From the NCBI GenBank assembly GCA_029262055.1, contig JAJDAD010000092.1, forward strand, positions 248,001 through 312,000: DNA of 64,000 nucleotides. Reading direction: 5' to 3'. Position 1 is the stretch's first letter. Each line of letters starts with the position of its first letter. This document shows, piece after piece, positions 17,489 to 25,596 of the stretch. The notes beneath the pieces were generated by a model. That model searched no databases, was not told the origin of the DNA, and worked only from the letters and a program-made list of their open reading frames with translations. Made by a program: the position numbers and the translations under genes. This DNA is from Candidatus Zhuqueibacterota bacterium. Its GTDB lineage: Bacteria > Zhuqueibacterota > Zhuqueibacteria > Oceanimicrobiales > Oceanimicrobiaceae.

Positions 17489-18367
17489 TTGACTGCAATA
17501 AACGGACCCAGTATCATCAAAAGACATTTGTCAAAACAGGGGAGATTAGCCTTAACTGTGGCAGGCATTTACACTCTGATCGTCTTTGTAACGTCAATAC
17601 AGTTATTTTCGTGCCAAGCCAAACATGGGTTCTCCGTGTCTTTCGCGGCTACATTTTTGTGGGAGTCGAAGGTTTGGTATAGCTGGGCTGCCCTAACCCC
17701 GATAATGTTCCGGACAGTGCGCCGACACTCGATTCTTGAACGGGCAGGATTTAGAAGTCTGGCCGTGCATATGCCCGCAAGCGTATTGCTGGGGACAGCC
17801 TATCTATTCTATCTATCGGGCATAAATCTGCTCTACGAAGATAAACTCCATTCGTTTGAGATTCTTTGGGGTAGGTTTGCCAATGTAGCGTTCGAAAGCT
17901 TTCATATTCCGCTCATTCTGTATTGGGCCACGGTAACTGTCTACGATGCCCTGACCAAATACGCTAGCCACCGACCGCGAGAATCCATTGATGTTAACCC
18001 GCTGGATAAACCTGCCCGGCGTGATGCGAGGAAACCAGGTCAGATCGTGGTCAAGGAGTTTGACCGCGTTCATGTCTTGAGAGAAGAAGAAATTGACTGG
18101 ATAGAAGCTGCGGACTACTACGCAAAAATCCATGTTGGCAAGCGTTCATATCTAGTGCGTCAAAGCCTAAATAGCTTGGAGAACAGTCTCCTTTCGGACC
18201 GATTCCTGAGAAGCCATCGCTCTGCGATTGTCAATCTCACGCGCATGGAGACAGTAGGCCGAAAATCCGGGGGTTCACATATCATAGTGTTGCGTGACGG
18301 AACCGAAGTTAAACTAAGTAAAGCCGGACACAGTCGACTTCGAAAAATATTGCGCAAGCCCATTTAG
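17489..18367 (+). CDS. Membrane-anchored LytTR-family transcription regulator
   Basis: A 292-residue protein with an N-terminal membrane part of about four hydrophobic helices (roughly residues 20-155) and a C-terminal LytTR DNA-binding domain (about residues 188-290: IVVKEFDRVHVLREEEIDWIEA in two pieces, YLVRQSLNSLE, FLRSHRSAIVNL, LRDGTEVKLSKA). There is no receiver domain, so it is not a classical two-component regulator; the membrane part may sense a signal directly. The TTG at 17489 is the only start near the beginning of the open frame (stop at 17468) and has only a weak ribosome binding site, so the exact start is uncertain. It is followed 129 bases later by a TlpA-like gene, a possible target. 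Confidence 0.85.
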   Translation: MTAINGPSIIKRHLSKQGRLALTVAGIYTLIVFVTSIQLFSCQAKHGFSVSFAATFLWESKVWYSWAALTPIMFRTVRRHSILERAGFRSLAVHMPASVLLGTAYLFYLSGINLLYEDKLHSFEILWGRFANVAFESFHIPLILYWATVTVYDALTKYASHRPRESIDVNPLDKPARRDARKPGQIVVKEFDRVHVLREEEIDWIEAADYYAKIHVGKRSYLVRQSLNSLENSLLSDRFLRSHRSAIVNLTRMETVGRKSGGSHIIVLRDGTEVKLSKAGHSRLRKILRKPI

Positions 18368-18496
18368 TCACTCTTCCCTCAGTTCACTGCAAGGATAAGT
18401 CTGTTCGCTGCAAAGATCAGCATCTGCTATTTTTTCTTCATAGTTTGTCCAGGCAAACAAATAAGCCAACAACGAATTCTTGCGCGGAGGAAAGTC

Positions 18497-19693
18497 ATGA
18501 CACATTTTGTTCTCATGTCCATGCTGATCTTTTCGTTTCTCGAAAATGAAGCAGTTGGGTTCTCACAGGAGGAGGTCTCATCACGAGAGCCGAAGGCGGT
18601 TGCTATATTGCAAGAGGCGCATCAGGCCCTCAAGGCCGCAAAAAATATAAGCTATTCATTTTCGTATCGAGGAGGTGGGTGGATGGTAGGGGACTTTCGC
18701 GGCTCTGCCAAAGTGAGCCACACCTCCAATCGCTTTAATAGTCGCCTGTCGATTTCCATGGACATGCCAGCCGGGAACGGAGGTCGTGTTGCCTTTTCGG
18801 ATGAGAATGTCATTGAGCGTAAGTCTGTGCAACTTGCGAGCGACGGAGAGAAGATCTGTGTTTTGGACAAGAAAGAGAAAACCTACACTTTTGGAGCAAC
18901 AGACAAAGCCGCCCATCTTTTTTTCTATTCATATTATGTAGTCTGGCCACAGTTGGTCAATGCCGAGCCTTTCGAAAATGAGTTGAAGGCAGACAATATT
19001 AAACGGGTAGGCACTGAAGTGATGAATGGTGTTCTCTGCGACATCGTTTACGTAGTCGACCCTTTCGGCAGCAAAACCTGGTGGTATTTGGGCAGCAAAG
19101 ACCGCCTACCACGCGCGCAAAAGCTCCTGAACGATAGCCCGGGTAGAGAGGCGAACTTCTTCTTTGTAGTCAACGAGCTGAAGACCGAGACGGTTTTTTC
19201 GCCGGAGGATTTTCACTTACAAGCCCCGGATGGTTTTGAAAGCATAAACGAGGACTTGCGTCCCATCGAAGTTGGAGCAGCGGCCCCGGAACTGATCTTG
19301 CACACGCCTGGCGGCGGCCCCGCAGCTTTTTCGACATTTATGGGGAGAGTAACGGTCCTGGATTTCTGGGCGAGTTGGTGCCCCCCTTGTTGGTCCGTTA
19401 TGCCGAAGATCGATCGATTGGCACAGGAATTTTCGGACGCGCGGGTCGACTTTATCGCCGTTAACACCTGGGAAAACCCGCAGATAAATCCTGTGAAATA
19501 TATGACTGAAAAATCACTGAAATACAGACTTCTGTACGACGAAACAGGCAGCGCCGCAATGGCATACAAGTTGACTACTCTACCGGGTATCTTCGTGATT
19601 GGACCGAGTGGTAAAATCGTCTATTCCAATGTTGGTGACAGACCTGAGCTTGAAGATGAGATACGTACAATCATCCAACAGGCCTTGAGGTGA
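18497..19693 (+). CDS. Thioredoxin-fold (TlpA-like) secreted protein with N-terminal lipoprotein-carrier-like domain
   Basis: A 398-residue exported protein. An N-terminal hydrophobic segment (about residues 3-22) is a probable signal peptide. Residues about 30-250 form a beta-rich region similar in pattern to DUF2092/LolA-like domains (SFSYRGGGWMVGDFRGSAKV; DIVYVVDPFGSKTWWYLG). Residues about 262-398 are a thioredoxin fold with the redox motif WASWCPPCW and the cis-Pro loop TLPGIFVIGPSGKIVYSNVG. Such proteins act as thiol-disulfide reductants or oxidoreductases in the periplasm, for example in cytochrome maturation. Its partner is not evident here. It follows a LytTR regulator on the same strand. 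The ribosome binding site GGAGGAAAG precedes the ATG. Confidence 0.85.
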   Translation: MTHFVLMSMLIFSFLENEAVGFSQEEVSSREPKAVAILQEAHQALKAAKNISYSFSYRGGGWMVGDFRGSAKVSHTSNRFNSRLSISMDMPAGNGGRVAFSDENVIERKSVQLASDGEKICVLDKKEKTYTFGATDKAAHLFFYSYYVVWPQLVNAEPFENELKADNIKRVGTEVMNGVLCDIVYVVDPFGSKTWWYLGSKDRLPRAQKLLNDSPGREANFFFVVNELKTETVFSPEDFHLQAPDGFESINEDLRPIEVGAAAPELILHTPGGGPAAFSTFMGRVTVLDFWASWCPPCWSVMPKIDRLAQEFSDARVDFIAVNTWENPQINPVKYMTEKSLKYRLLYDETGSAAMAYKLTTLPGIFVIGPSGKIVYSNVGDRPELEDEIRTIIQQALR

Positions 19694-19870
19694 TTTGGTA
19701 ATTGCTATGTGTGATAGATTGAATCAGAGGTTATTTGGGATACCTCCTGGCAAGGAAGTGGCTAATTCCTGACTCGATGCCTCTATCTGGGAAACCGCTT
19801 GAAATGTCTTCATTCCGCGTATCCAAACTACCTGCGGCCAACCCGACCCCACCTCCTCAAAATAGATAAA

Positions 19871-19893
19871 AAGTTATTGCTCAAAAATAACTT
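19871..19893. promoter_or_regulatory. Inverted repeat overlapping the fad promoter -35
   Basis: AAGTTATT (19871-19878), a seven-base gap, then AATAACTT (19886-19893): perfect 8-bp arms. The right arm overlaps the TTGACT -35 element of the fadR promoter, so it could be a site for a second regulator. The binder is unknown. Confidence 0.35.
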
Positions 19894-19938
19894 GACTCTC
19901 AGGTGTCCTCTTAGTATTATGAATGAGCGCTCATTCAT
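19892..19938 (+). promoter_or_regulatory. fad operon promoter with FadR-type operator
   Basis: TTGACT (19892-19897), 17-base spacer, TATTAT (19915-19920). ATGAATGAGCGCTCATTCAT (19919-19938) is a perfect 20-bp palindrome that overlaps the end of the -10 box and the start site. It matches the B. subtilis FadR (YsiA) box pattern TGAATGA-N4-TCATTCA. A FadR-like gene starts 51 bases downstream, so autorepression lifted by long-chain acyl-CoA is the expected control. Confidence 0.85.
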
Positions 19939-19989
19939 TTTTGTGAAATAATTGTCATTCCACAGCTGTTCTCATTCAAAGAAAACGAC

Positions 19990-20583
19990 GTGCCGGTAAA
20001 AAACGACAAACGAACCCGTATCCTTAAGGCAGCGGTTAAGGTTTTTGCGAAAAGAGGATTCTATCAGGCGAAAGTGACGGAGATCGCGAAAGCAGCGGGT
20101 GTCGCCGACGGCACGATTTACCTTTATTTCAAAAGTAAAGATGAAATTCTGATTTCAATTTTTGATGAAGAGATGGAGAAGTTCATCGGAAAGATCAAAG
20201 CTGAGGTGGCTGGTGATGCCAACGGTCTGGAGAAGGTCAGGACTTTTGTACGCAGTCATCTTTCTTTTGTCAGGCAAAACCCGAGATTGGCGCAGGTTTT
20301 TCAGGTTGAGCTGCGGCAGAGTAACAAGTTTATCAAGGAGTACTCCGGCTCTAAGTTGAAGGAGTACCTCGGTTTGGTTGCCGGCTACATCGAGCAAGGA
20401 CAGCAGGAAGGGATGATCAGGCCGGATGTCCACGCCGGCTTGCTGAAGAGAGTCTTGTTTGGCGCCCTGGATGAGGTCGCGACGCACTGGGTGCTGATGA
20501 AAAACGGAAAATACGATCTGGATGAATCAGCGGAACAGATTGCGGATATATTCTTGCGAGGCGTAGCTGTCGCGCGTAATTGA
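19990..20583 (+). CDS. fadR: TetR-family fatty acid degradation regulator (FadR/YsiA type)
   Basis: A 197-residue repressor resembling B. subtilis FadR (YsiA) along its length: ILKAAVKVFAKRGFYQAKV, AGVADGTIYLYFKSKDEILI in the helix-turn-helix region, QVELRQSN in the ligand domain and FGALDEVATHWVL with KYDL near the end. In the known family, long-chain acyl-CoA releases the repressor from beta-oxidation genes. Here it heads an operon with hydratase/dehydrogenase, acyl-CoA dehydrogenase and electron transfer flavoprotein genes, much as in Bacillus. Start is GTG at 19990; the upstream palindrome at 19919-19938 is its likely operator. The name is used for the Bacillus-type protein, not the unrelated GntR-type FadR of E. 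coli. Confidence 0.88.
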   Translation: MPVKNDKRTRILKAAVKVFAKRGFYQAKVTEIAKAAGVADGTIYLYFKSKDEILISIFDEEMEKFIGKIKAEVAGDANGLEKVRTFVRSHLSFVRQNPRLAQVFQVELRQSNKFIKEYSGSKLKEYLGLVAGYIEQGQQEGMIRPDVHAGLLKRVLFGALDEVATHWVLMKNGKYDLDESAEQIADIFLRGVAVARN

Positions 20584-20613
20584 ATTTGTCAAATACTTAG
20601 GAAGGGGTTAAGA

Positions 20614-22821
20614 ATGGCAGATACCGCAAAATCATCTCAATCGCAAGCGAATGAGGAACCGGCAGAAATTCAGACCTCCGCGTTCGCAGTCGACCTGAAA
20701 AAGAGCGGAGTTGCTTTCCTGACCATCGACGTGCCGGATGCAAAGGTCAACATTCTGACTGCAGCCGTCATGTTGGAGCTGGATGGCATCTTTGCGGAGC
20801 TTGCGAAACGGAGTGACATCAAGGCGCTGGTCATCATCAGCGGAAAGGAAGACAATTTTATCGCCGGCGCCGACGTGAACGAAATCGAGAGTCTAACGGA
20901 TGCGGCGGTTGGCCAGGAAAAAGCCCAAATGGGGCAGGCAGTTTTTCAGAGAATACACGAATTGCCGTTTCCGGTGGTTGCCGCGATTCAGGGGAGCTGC
21001 GCCGGCGGCGGACTGGAGCTTGCCCTCGCTTGTGACTATCGTATCGCCCGCAGCCACGAAAAGACAAAACTCGGACTGCCCGAAGTTAAGCTCGGGATTC
21101 TTCCCGGGTTTGGTGGGACGCAGCGACTGCCCCGGCTTATCGGCATACAAAAGGCTCTGGGCTTGATTCTGACCGGGAAGTTTGTCGATGCCGGTAAGGC
21201 CGGGAAGTTGGGGTTGGTTGACAAAGTCCTTCCCGTCAATCACCACGGTTTCCTGAATGCGGAGGCAGAAGAATTTGCCTTGCGCGTGCTTCCGAACTTC
21301 CGGGCCGGCGAGCGTGGCAAAGTGAAGCGGCCCGGCGGACTGCAGAATCTTTTCCTGGAAGGAACCGCTATTGGCCGAAAAATCCTTTTCGATCAGGCGC
21401 GCAAGAAAGCTCTCAAGAATACCAGGGGACACTATCCGGCCCCGCTCAAGGCGCTGCAGGCCGTGCAACACGGTTTTGCCTTGCCGCTGCGGGAAGGCCT
21501 CGAAACTGAAGCGCGACTTCTGGGTGAGTTGGTGGCTTCGGAAGTCAGCAAGAACCTCATTTCCATCTACCACCTGACTGAGACCCTCAAGAAAGATACC
21601 GGTGCGGAGAAGTCAAAAACTGTACCCACGCAGGTGAACAATGTCGCTCTTTTGGGTGCAGGTGTGATGGGAGGCGGAATTGCACAACTGGTCTCCTTCC
21701 GCGACATTCCCGTGCGCATGAAGGACGTCAACCAGGAGGCCCTCGACCTGGGATTAAACCGGGCGAGGAGCGTTTTTCAGAAAGGAGTGGACAGGCGCAA
21801 GCTCAGCGCCGATGAGATGGCGCGCAAGATGACTCTGATTTCCACCACTCTCGATTACTCCGGCTTCAGCACCGCTGAGCTTGTCATCGAGGCCATCGTT
21901 GAAAATCTCGACGTCAAGAAGACGGTTTTTGCTGAGCTGGAGGGAGCGGTCGGCCAGGGTACGATTCTGGCTTCCAACACCTCGTCGCTGTCCATCACCG
22001 ACATCGCTTCCGCCGTCAAAAAGCCGGAGCGCGTGATCGGCTTTCATTTTTTCAACCCGGTGCACCGCATGCCTTTGGTCGAAATCATCCGGGGAGACAA
22101 AACATCCGATGCCACTACCGTCACCGCCGTGGCTTTTGCGAAGCGGCTTGGTAAAATCCCGGTTGTGGTTAAAAACAGCCCCGGTTTTCTGGTGAACCGG
22201 ATTCTCGGGCCGTACATAAACGAAGGGGCGATGCTGCTGCAGGAAGGCGCCGCCATCGACGCAATCGACCGGGCCATGCTGGATTTCGGCATGCCCATGG
22301 GGCCCTTAAACCTCCTCGATGAAGTCGGAATCGACGTGGGGTTCAAGGTGGCGAAGATTTTACAGGAGGCGTTCGGCGACCGCGTTGTTCCGTCTGCAGT
22401 TATTGAAAAGGTAAGCCAAAGCGGTCGTCTCGGCAAGAAAGGCGGGAAGGGATTTTATATTTATGAAGGAAAAGACAAGCGGGTTGATGAGGACATTTAC
22501 AAGGTCATCGATCACGTCAGTCAGCCCGAGAAGTTCCCGAAGGAGGTTTTGCAAGACCGCCTGCTGTTCATCATGTTAAAGGAAGCGGCGCTCTGCCTGG
22601 AAGAACAAATTGTGCGCCATCCGCGCGATGTGGATGCAGGCATGATCTTCGGCACCGGGTTTCCGCCGTTTCGCGGTGGCGTGCTGCGCTACGCAGACAA
22701 ACTGGGTTCGGAAAAATGTGTCGACAAAATGCAGCAGTTGGCGGAAACGTTTGGCGAGCGCTTTGCGCCACCGAAATCGCTGGTGAGTTCCGCCCAGTCC
22801 GGTGGCGCCTTTTACAGTTAG
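20614..22821 (+). CDS. Bifunctional enoyl-CoA hydratase / 3-hydroxyacyl-CoA dehydrogenase
   Basis: A 735-residue fatty acid oxidation protein of the FadB/FadJ type. Residues about 25-210 are the crotonase-fold hydratase (oxyanion-hole motifs NFIAGADVNEIE and GSCAGGGLELALACDYRIA; PEVKLGILPGFGGTQRLPR). Residues about 345-530 are the NAD-binding dehydrogenase (GAGVMGGGIAQLVSFR; signature GFHFFNPVHRMPLVEII), followed by the C-terminal HAD domains. It converts trans-2-enoyl-CoA to 3-ketoacyl-CoA in beta-oxidation. AGGAAGGGG precedes the ATG. It follows fadR by 30 bases; an acyl-CoA dehydrogenase follows after 96 bases. No thiolase gene is adjacent, so the last step must be encoded elsewhere. Confidence 0.95.
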   Translation: MADTAKSSQSQANEEPAEIQTSAFAVDLKKSGVAFLTIDVPDAKVNILTAAVMLELDGIFAELAKRSDIKALVIISGKEDNFIAGADVNEIESLTDAAVGQEKAQMGQAVFQRIHELPFPVVAAIQGSCAGGGLELALACDYRIARSHEKTKLGLPEVKLGILPGFGGTQRLPRLIGIQKALGLILTGKFVDAGKAGKLGLVDKVLPVNHHGFLNAEAEEFALRVLPNFRAGERGKVKRPGGLQNLFLEGTAIGRKILFDQARKKALKNTRGHYPAPLKALQAVQHGFALPLREGLETEARLLGELVASEVSKNLISIYHLTETLKKDTGAEKSKTVPTQVNNVALLGAGVMGGGIAQLVSFRDIPVRMKDVNQEALDLGLNRARSVFQKGVDRRKLSADEMARKMTLISTTLDYSGFSTAELVIEAIVENLDVKKTVFAELEGAVGQGTILASNTSSLSITDIASAVKKPERVIGFHFFNPVHRMPLVEIIRGDKTSDATTVTAVAFAKRLGKIPVVVKNSPGFLVNRILGPYINEGAMLLQEGAAIDAIDRAMLDFGMPMGPLNLLDEVGIDVGFKVAKILQEAFGDRVVPSAVIEKVSQSGRLGKKGGKGFYIYEGKDKRVDEDIYKVIDHVSQPEKFPKEVLQDRLLFIMLKEAALCLEEQIVRHPRDVDAGMIFGTGFPPFRGGVLRYADKLGSEKCVDKMQQLAETFGERFAPPKSLVSSAQSGGAFYS

Positions 22822-22917
22822 GCAGTCGCGAAAGCACGCGGGCCGGACGCAAGCGGTCCAGGCAGAACTGGTTTTCTAAACTCGTACACATGAGATACCA
22901 AAAAATGGAGTAGTCAC

Positions 22918-24654
22918 ATGGCCAGCAGTGAAGAGCCGATGAAAAGTTTTACCAAAGCGATGTTTGCCGGGGGGCTCGAACAGGACATCGTCTTTCCCTA
23001 TCCGAAAATGGACCCGGATGAAGAAGAAAATCTGAGCATGATTCTGGGCAGCATCCGTGAGTTTTTTAAAGACAAAGTGGATTCAGCGGAAATCGACCGT
23101 ACCGGAGAAATCCCCGCAGAAGTGCTCGACGGGCTGAATGAGTTGGGCGTGATGGGGATGAGCATCCCCGAAGAATTCGGCGGGTACGGATTTTCGTCGA
23201 CCGCTTACAATAGGGTTTTTGAAGAGGTGGCCGCCCGTGACGCGTCTCTGGGCGTGACAGTTGGCGGACATCAGTCCATCGGCCTGAAAGCCCTGCTACT
23301 ACACGGTACCGAGGAACAGAAGAAGCGTTTCTTACCAAAACTTGCCTCCGGGGAATGGCTGGCCGGCTTTGCTCTGACGGAACCGGGCGCCGGGTCGGAT
23401 GCTGCCGGTATTCAGACCAAAGCGATTCAGGACGGGCCCGATGGTCAGTACACGCTGAACGGCAGCAAGATCTGGATCACAAACGGTGGCCTGGCGAACT
23501 TCTTTACTGTCTTTGCCAAGACTCCGGTCGGGGAAGACGGAAAAGAGAACATCACGGCATTCATCGTTACCCGGGACATGCCGGGTTTTGCATCGGGACG
23601 CGAGGAGGAAAAGCTCGGCATCCACGGTTCCTCGACCACTGAATTGACTTTTGACAATGTGAAAGTTCCGCAGGACTATGTCATCGGGCCGTTGGGAAAG
23701 GGTTTCAAGGTGGCGATGGAAGTCCTGAATTCGGGCAGGCTGGGACTGGCCGCCGGGTGCGCCGGTGGAGTGAAGCGGCTGGCCGCCATGAGTGCCGAGT
23801 ATGCGCAGAACCGCAAGCAATTCAATACGGCCATCGCAGACTTTGAAATGATCCAGCACAAGATCAGCGACATGGTCGTAGATGCCTTTGTGGCCGAGAG
23901 TATGGTGTATCTCACCACAGGCCTGATTGACCGCGGGGACGTAGACTACTCAATCGAGTCGGCAATGTGCAAGGTTTTTGCTTCGGAAGCGGTGTGGCGC
24001 GCTGCAAATGAAGGCATGCAGATCGCGGGCGGCCTGGGCTACAGCAAGGAGTATCCGTATGAACAAACTTTGCGCGATGCGCGCATCAATCTCATCTTCG
24101 AAGGCACCAACGAGGTCTTGCGTGCCTTCATTGCGCTGGCGGGCATGCAAGAGCATGGAGAATATCTCAAGAAAGTGGGCAAGGCGCTGCAAAGCCCGCT
24201 CAGTGCCATGGGCCTATTGACGGACTTTGCGATTCACCGTATCAAAGGACGGGTGGCGACGCAACGCCTGGAGGGCATCTCAGAGGTGCTGCGCGCTGAG
24301 TTGGGCAAGTTCGAGGAGTATGCCAAGGACCTGCATTTGGTGACGGAACGTGTGCTCGGGAAATACCGTAAAGACATCATCAATCAGGAATTCCTGTTAC
24401 ACAGGATTGCCGACATGGCCATCGACTTATTTGGCATGGTTTCCGTGATTTCCCGCGTGGATTCTTTGATCAAGGAAAAAGGCCAGGAGAAAGTGCAGAG
24501 GGAAATCGCTATCACAAAGATTTTCTGCGAAGAAGCCTGGCGCCGGGTTCGTCGCAATAGCCGGCAGATCGACAACAATATTGATGATCTGCGCAAGGAG
24601 GTTGCGCTAGGCACGTACGAAGCAAAAGGGTTTGCGGTGGATTTTGTAGCTTGA
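22918..24654 (+). CDS. Acyl-CoA dehydrogenase, long (VLCAD-like) form
   Basis: FAD-dependent first enzyme of beta-oxidation. At 578 residues it is longer than the usual 380-390-residue enzymes, with a C-terminal extension of about 180 residues like very-long-chain acyl-CoA dehydrogenases and the Bacillus FadE group. Motifs: FALTEPGAGSDAAG (substrate/FAD signature), GGLGYSKEYPYEQTLRDARI, and FEGTNEVLRAFIALAGM, which carries the catalytic Glu in the VLCAD arrangement. A GGAG site lies eight bases before the ATG. It is placed between the hydratase/dehydrogenase gene and the electron transfer flavoprotein genes that accept its electrons. Confidence 0.95.
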   Translation: MASSEEPMKSFTKAMFAGGLEQDIVFPYPKMDPDEEENLSMILGSIREFFKDKVDSAEIDRTGEIPAEVLDGLNELGVMGMSIPEEFGGYGFSSTAYNRVFEEVAARDASLGVTVGGHQSIGLKALLLHGTEEQKKRFLPKLASGEWLAGFALTEPGAGSDAAGIQTKAIQDGPDGQYTLNGSKIWITNGGLANFFTVFAKTPVGEDGKENITAFIVTRDMPGFASGREEEKLGIHGSSTTELTFDNVKVPQDYVIGPLGKGFKVAMEVLNSGRLGLAAGCAGGVKRLAAMSAEYAQNRKQFNTAIADFEMIQHKISDMVVDAFVAESMVYLTTGLIDRGDVDYSIESAMCKVFASEAVWRAANEGMQIAGGLGYSKEYPYEQTLRDARINLIFEGTNEVLRAFIALAGMQEHGEYLKKVGKALQSPLSAMGLLTDFAIHRIKGRVATQRLEGISEVLRAELGKFEEYAKDLHLVTERVLGKYRKDIINQEFLLHRIADMAIDLFGMVSVISRVDSLIKEKGQEKVQREIAITKIFCEEAWRRVRRNSRQIDNNIDDLRKEVALGTYEAKGFAVDFVA

Positions 24655-24664
24655 AAGGACTGAA

Positions 24665-24693
24665 TTGAGTTGATTTGGCCCGCGACATATGAT
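24665..24693 (+). promoter_or_regulatory. Possible internal promoter for etfBA
   Basis: TTGAGT (24665-24670), 17-base spacer, TATGAT (24688-24693), in the 93-base gap between the acyl-CoA dehydrogenase gene and etfB. This would let the electron transfer flavoprotein be made apart from the fad genes. No FadR-type palindrome is seen here. Confidence 0.45.
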
Positions 24694-24747
24694 AGATTCT
24701 AAAGGAACGTGAAGCCCTCTCACCCAAAACACGAATAAGGAGGAAAG

Positions 24748-25536
24748 GTGAAGATAATCGTTTGCATGAAGCAGGTTCCGGTAAAGGACTCTTTGCTGAA
24801 AATAAAAGACGACAATAGTTGGGTTCATGAAGATGAACTGAACTACGAAATCAACGAAAGCGACCATTACGCGCTTGAAACCGCACTGAGGCTAAAGGAA
24901 GCGCATGGCGGCGAAGTGGTGATCCTGACCATGGGGCCTGAGCGCGTAAAAGAGGCGATCAAGCAAGGTCTGGCCAAGGGTGCGGACCGTGCCTTGTACA
25001 TCAACAACGCGGATTTTACCTCCATTGACCCGATGACCAATGCTAAGGTGCTGGCCGCTGCCATCAGTCCCGAGACACCGGACCTGGTCCTGGCAGGCCT
25101 GCAAACCGATGATAACGGCTCCGGCCAAACCGGTGTCATCCTGGCAGAAAACCTGGGGCTGCCGCACACCTCCATCGTCATGGAAATCGAGAAACTGGAC
25201 AATGGAATCAAAGTGAAGCGGGAGCTGGAAAGCGGGTGGTTCCAATGGATCGAGCTTCCGCTTCCGGCGTTGCTGACGATTCAATCAGGCATTAATCAAA
25301 TTCGGTACGCCACCATAAAAGGCATCATGATGGCCAAAAAGAAAGAGGTCAAAGAACTCGCACTATCCGACCTCGGATTGTCGGGTGCTGATGTTGCAGC
25401 CGGTTCGACCGGGCTCGATTTTCAGAAAGTCTATGTACCGGAGAAAACCAAGCAAGCGCTGATTCTGGAAGGCGATCCCAAAGATGTCGCCGAACAGCTG
25501 GCGGACAAATTGAAGAACGAAGCGAAGGTTTTTTGA
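24748..25536 (+). CDS. etfB: Electron transfer flavoprotein beta subunit
   Basis: A 262-residue AMP/FAD-binding partner of EtfA, which passes electrons from acyl-CoA dehydrogenase to the quinone pool. Typical beta-subunit motifs: MKIIVCMKQVPVKDS at the start, NESDHYALETALRLKEAHGG, VILTMGPERVKEAIKQGLAKGADRALYI (two adjoining pieces) and the recognition region ELPLPALLTIQSGINQIRYA with KAKK-like KGIMMAKKK. GTG start at 24748 after an excellent AAGGAGG site. etfA follows after 60 bases. Confidence 0.96.
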   Translation: MKIIVCMKQVPVKDSLLKIKDDNSWVHEDELNYEINESDHYALETALRLKEAHGGEVVILTMGPERVKEAIKQGLAKGADRALYINNADFTSIDPMTNAKVLAAAISPETPDLVLAGLQTDDNGSGQTGVILAENLGLPHTSIVMEIEKLDNGIKVKRELESGWFQWIELPLPALLTIQSGINQIRYATIKGIMMAKKKEVKELALSDLGLSGADVAAGSTGLDFQKVYVPEKTKQALILEGDPKDVAEQLADKLKNEAKVF

Positions 25537-25596
25537 GCACGGTTTGTAAAAATCAAGATTTTGCCAGTGATAAAAAATTCTGATAGGAGCTTATAG

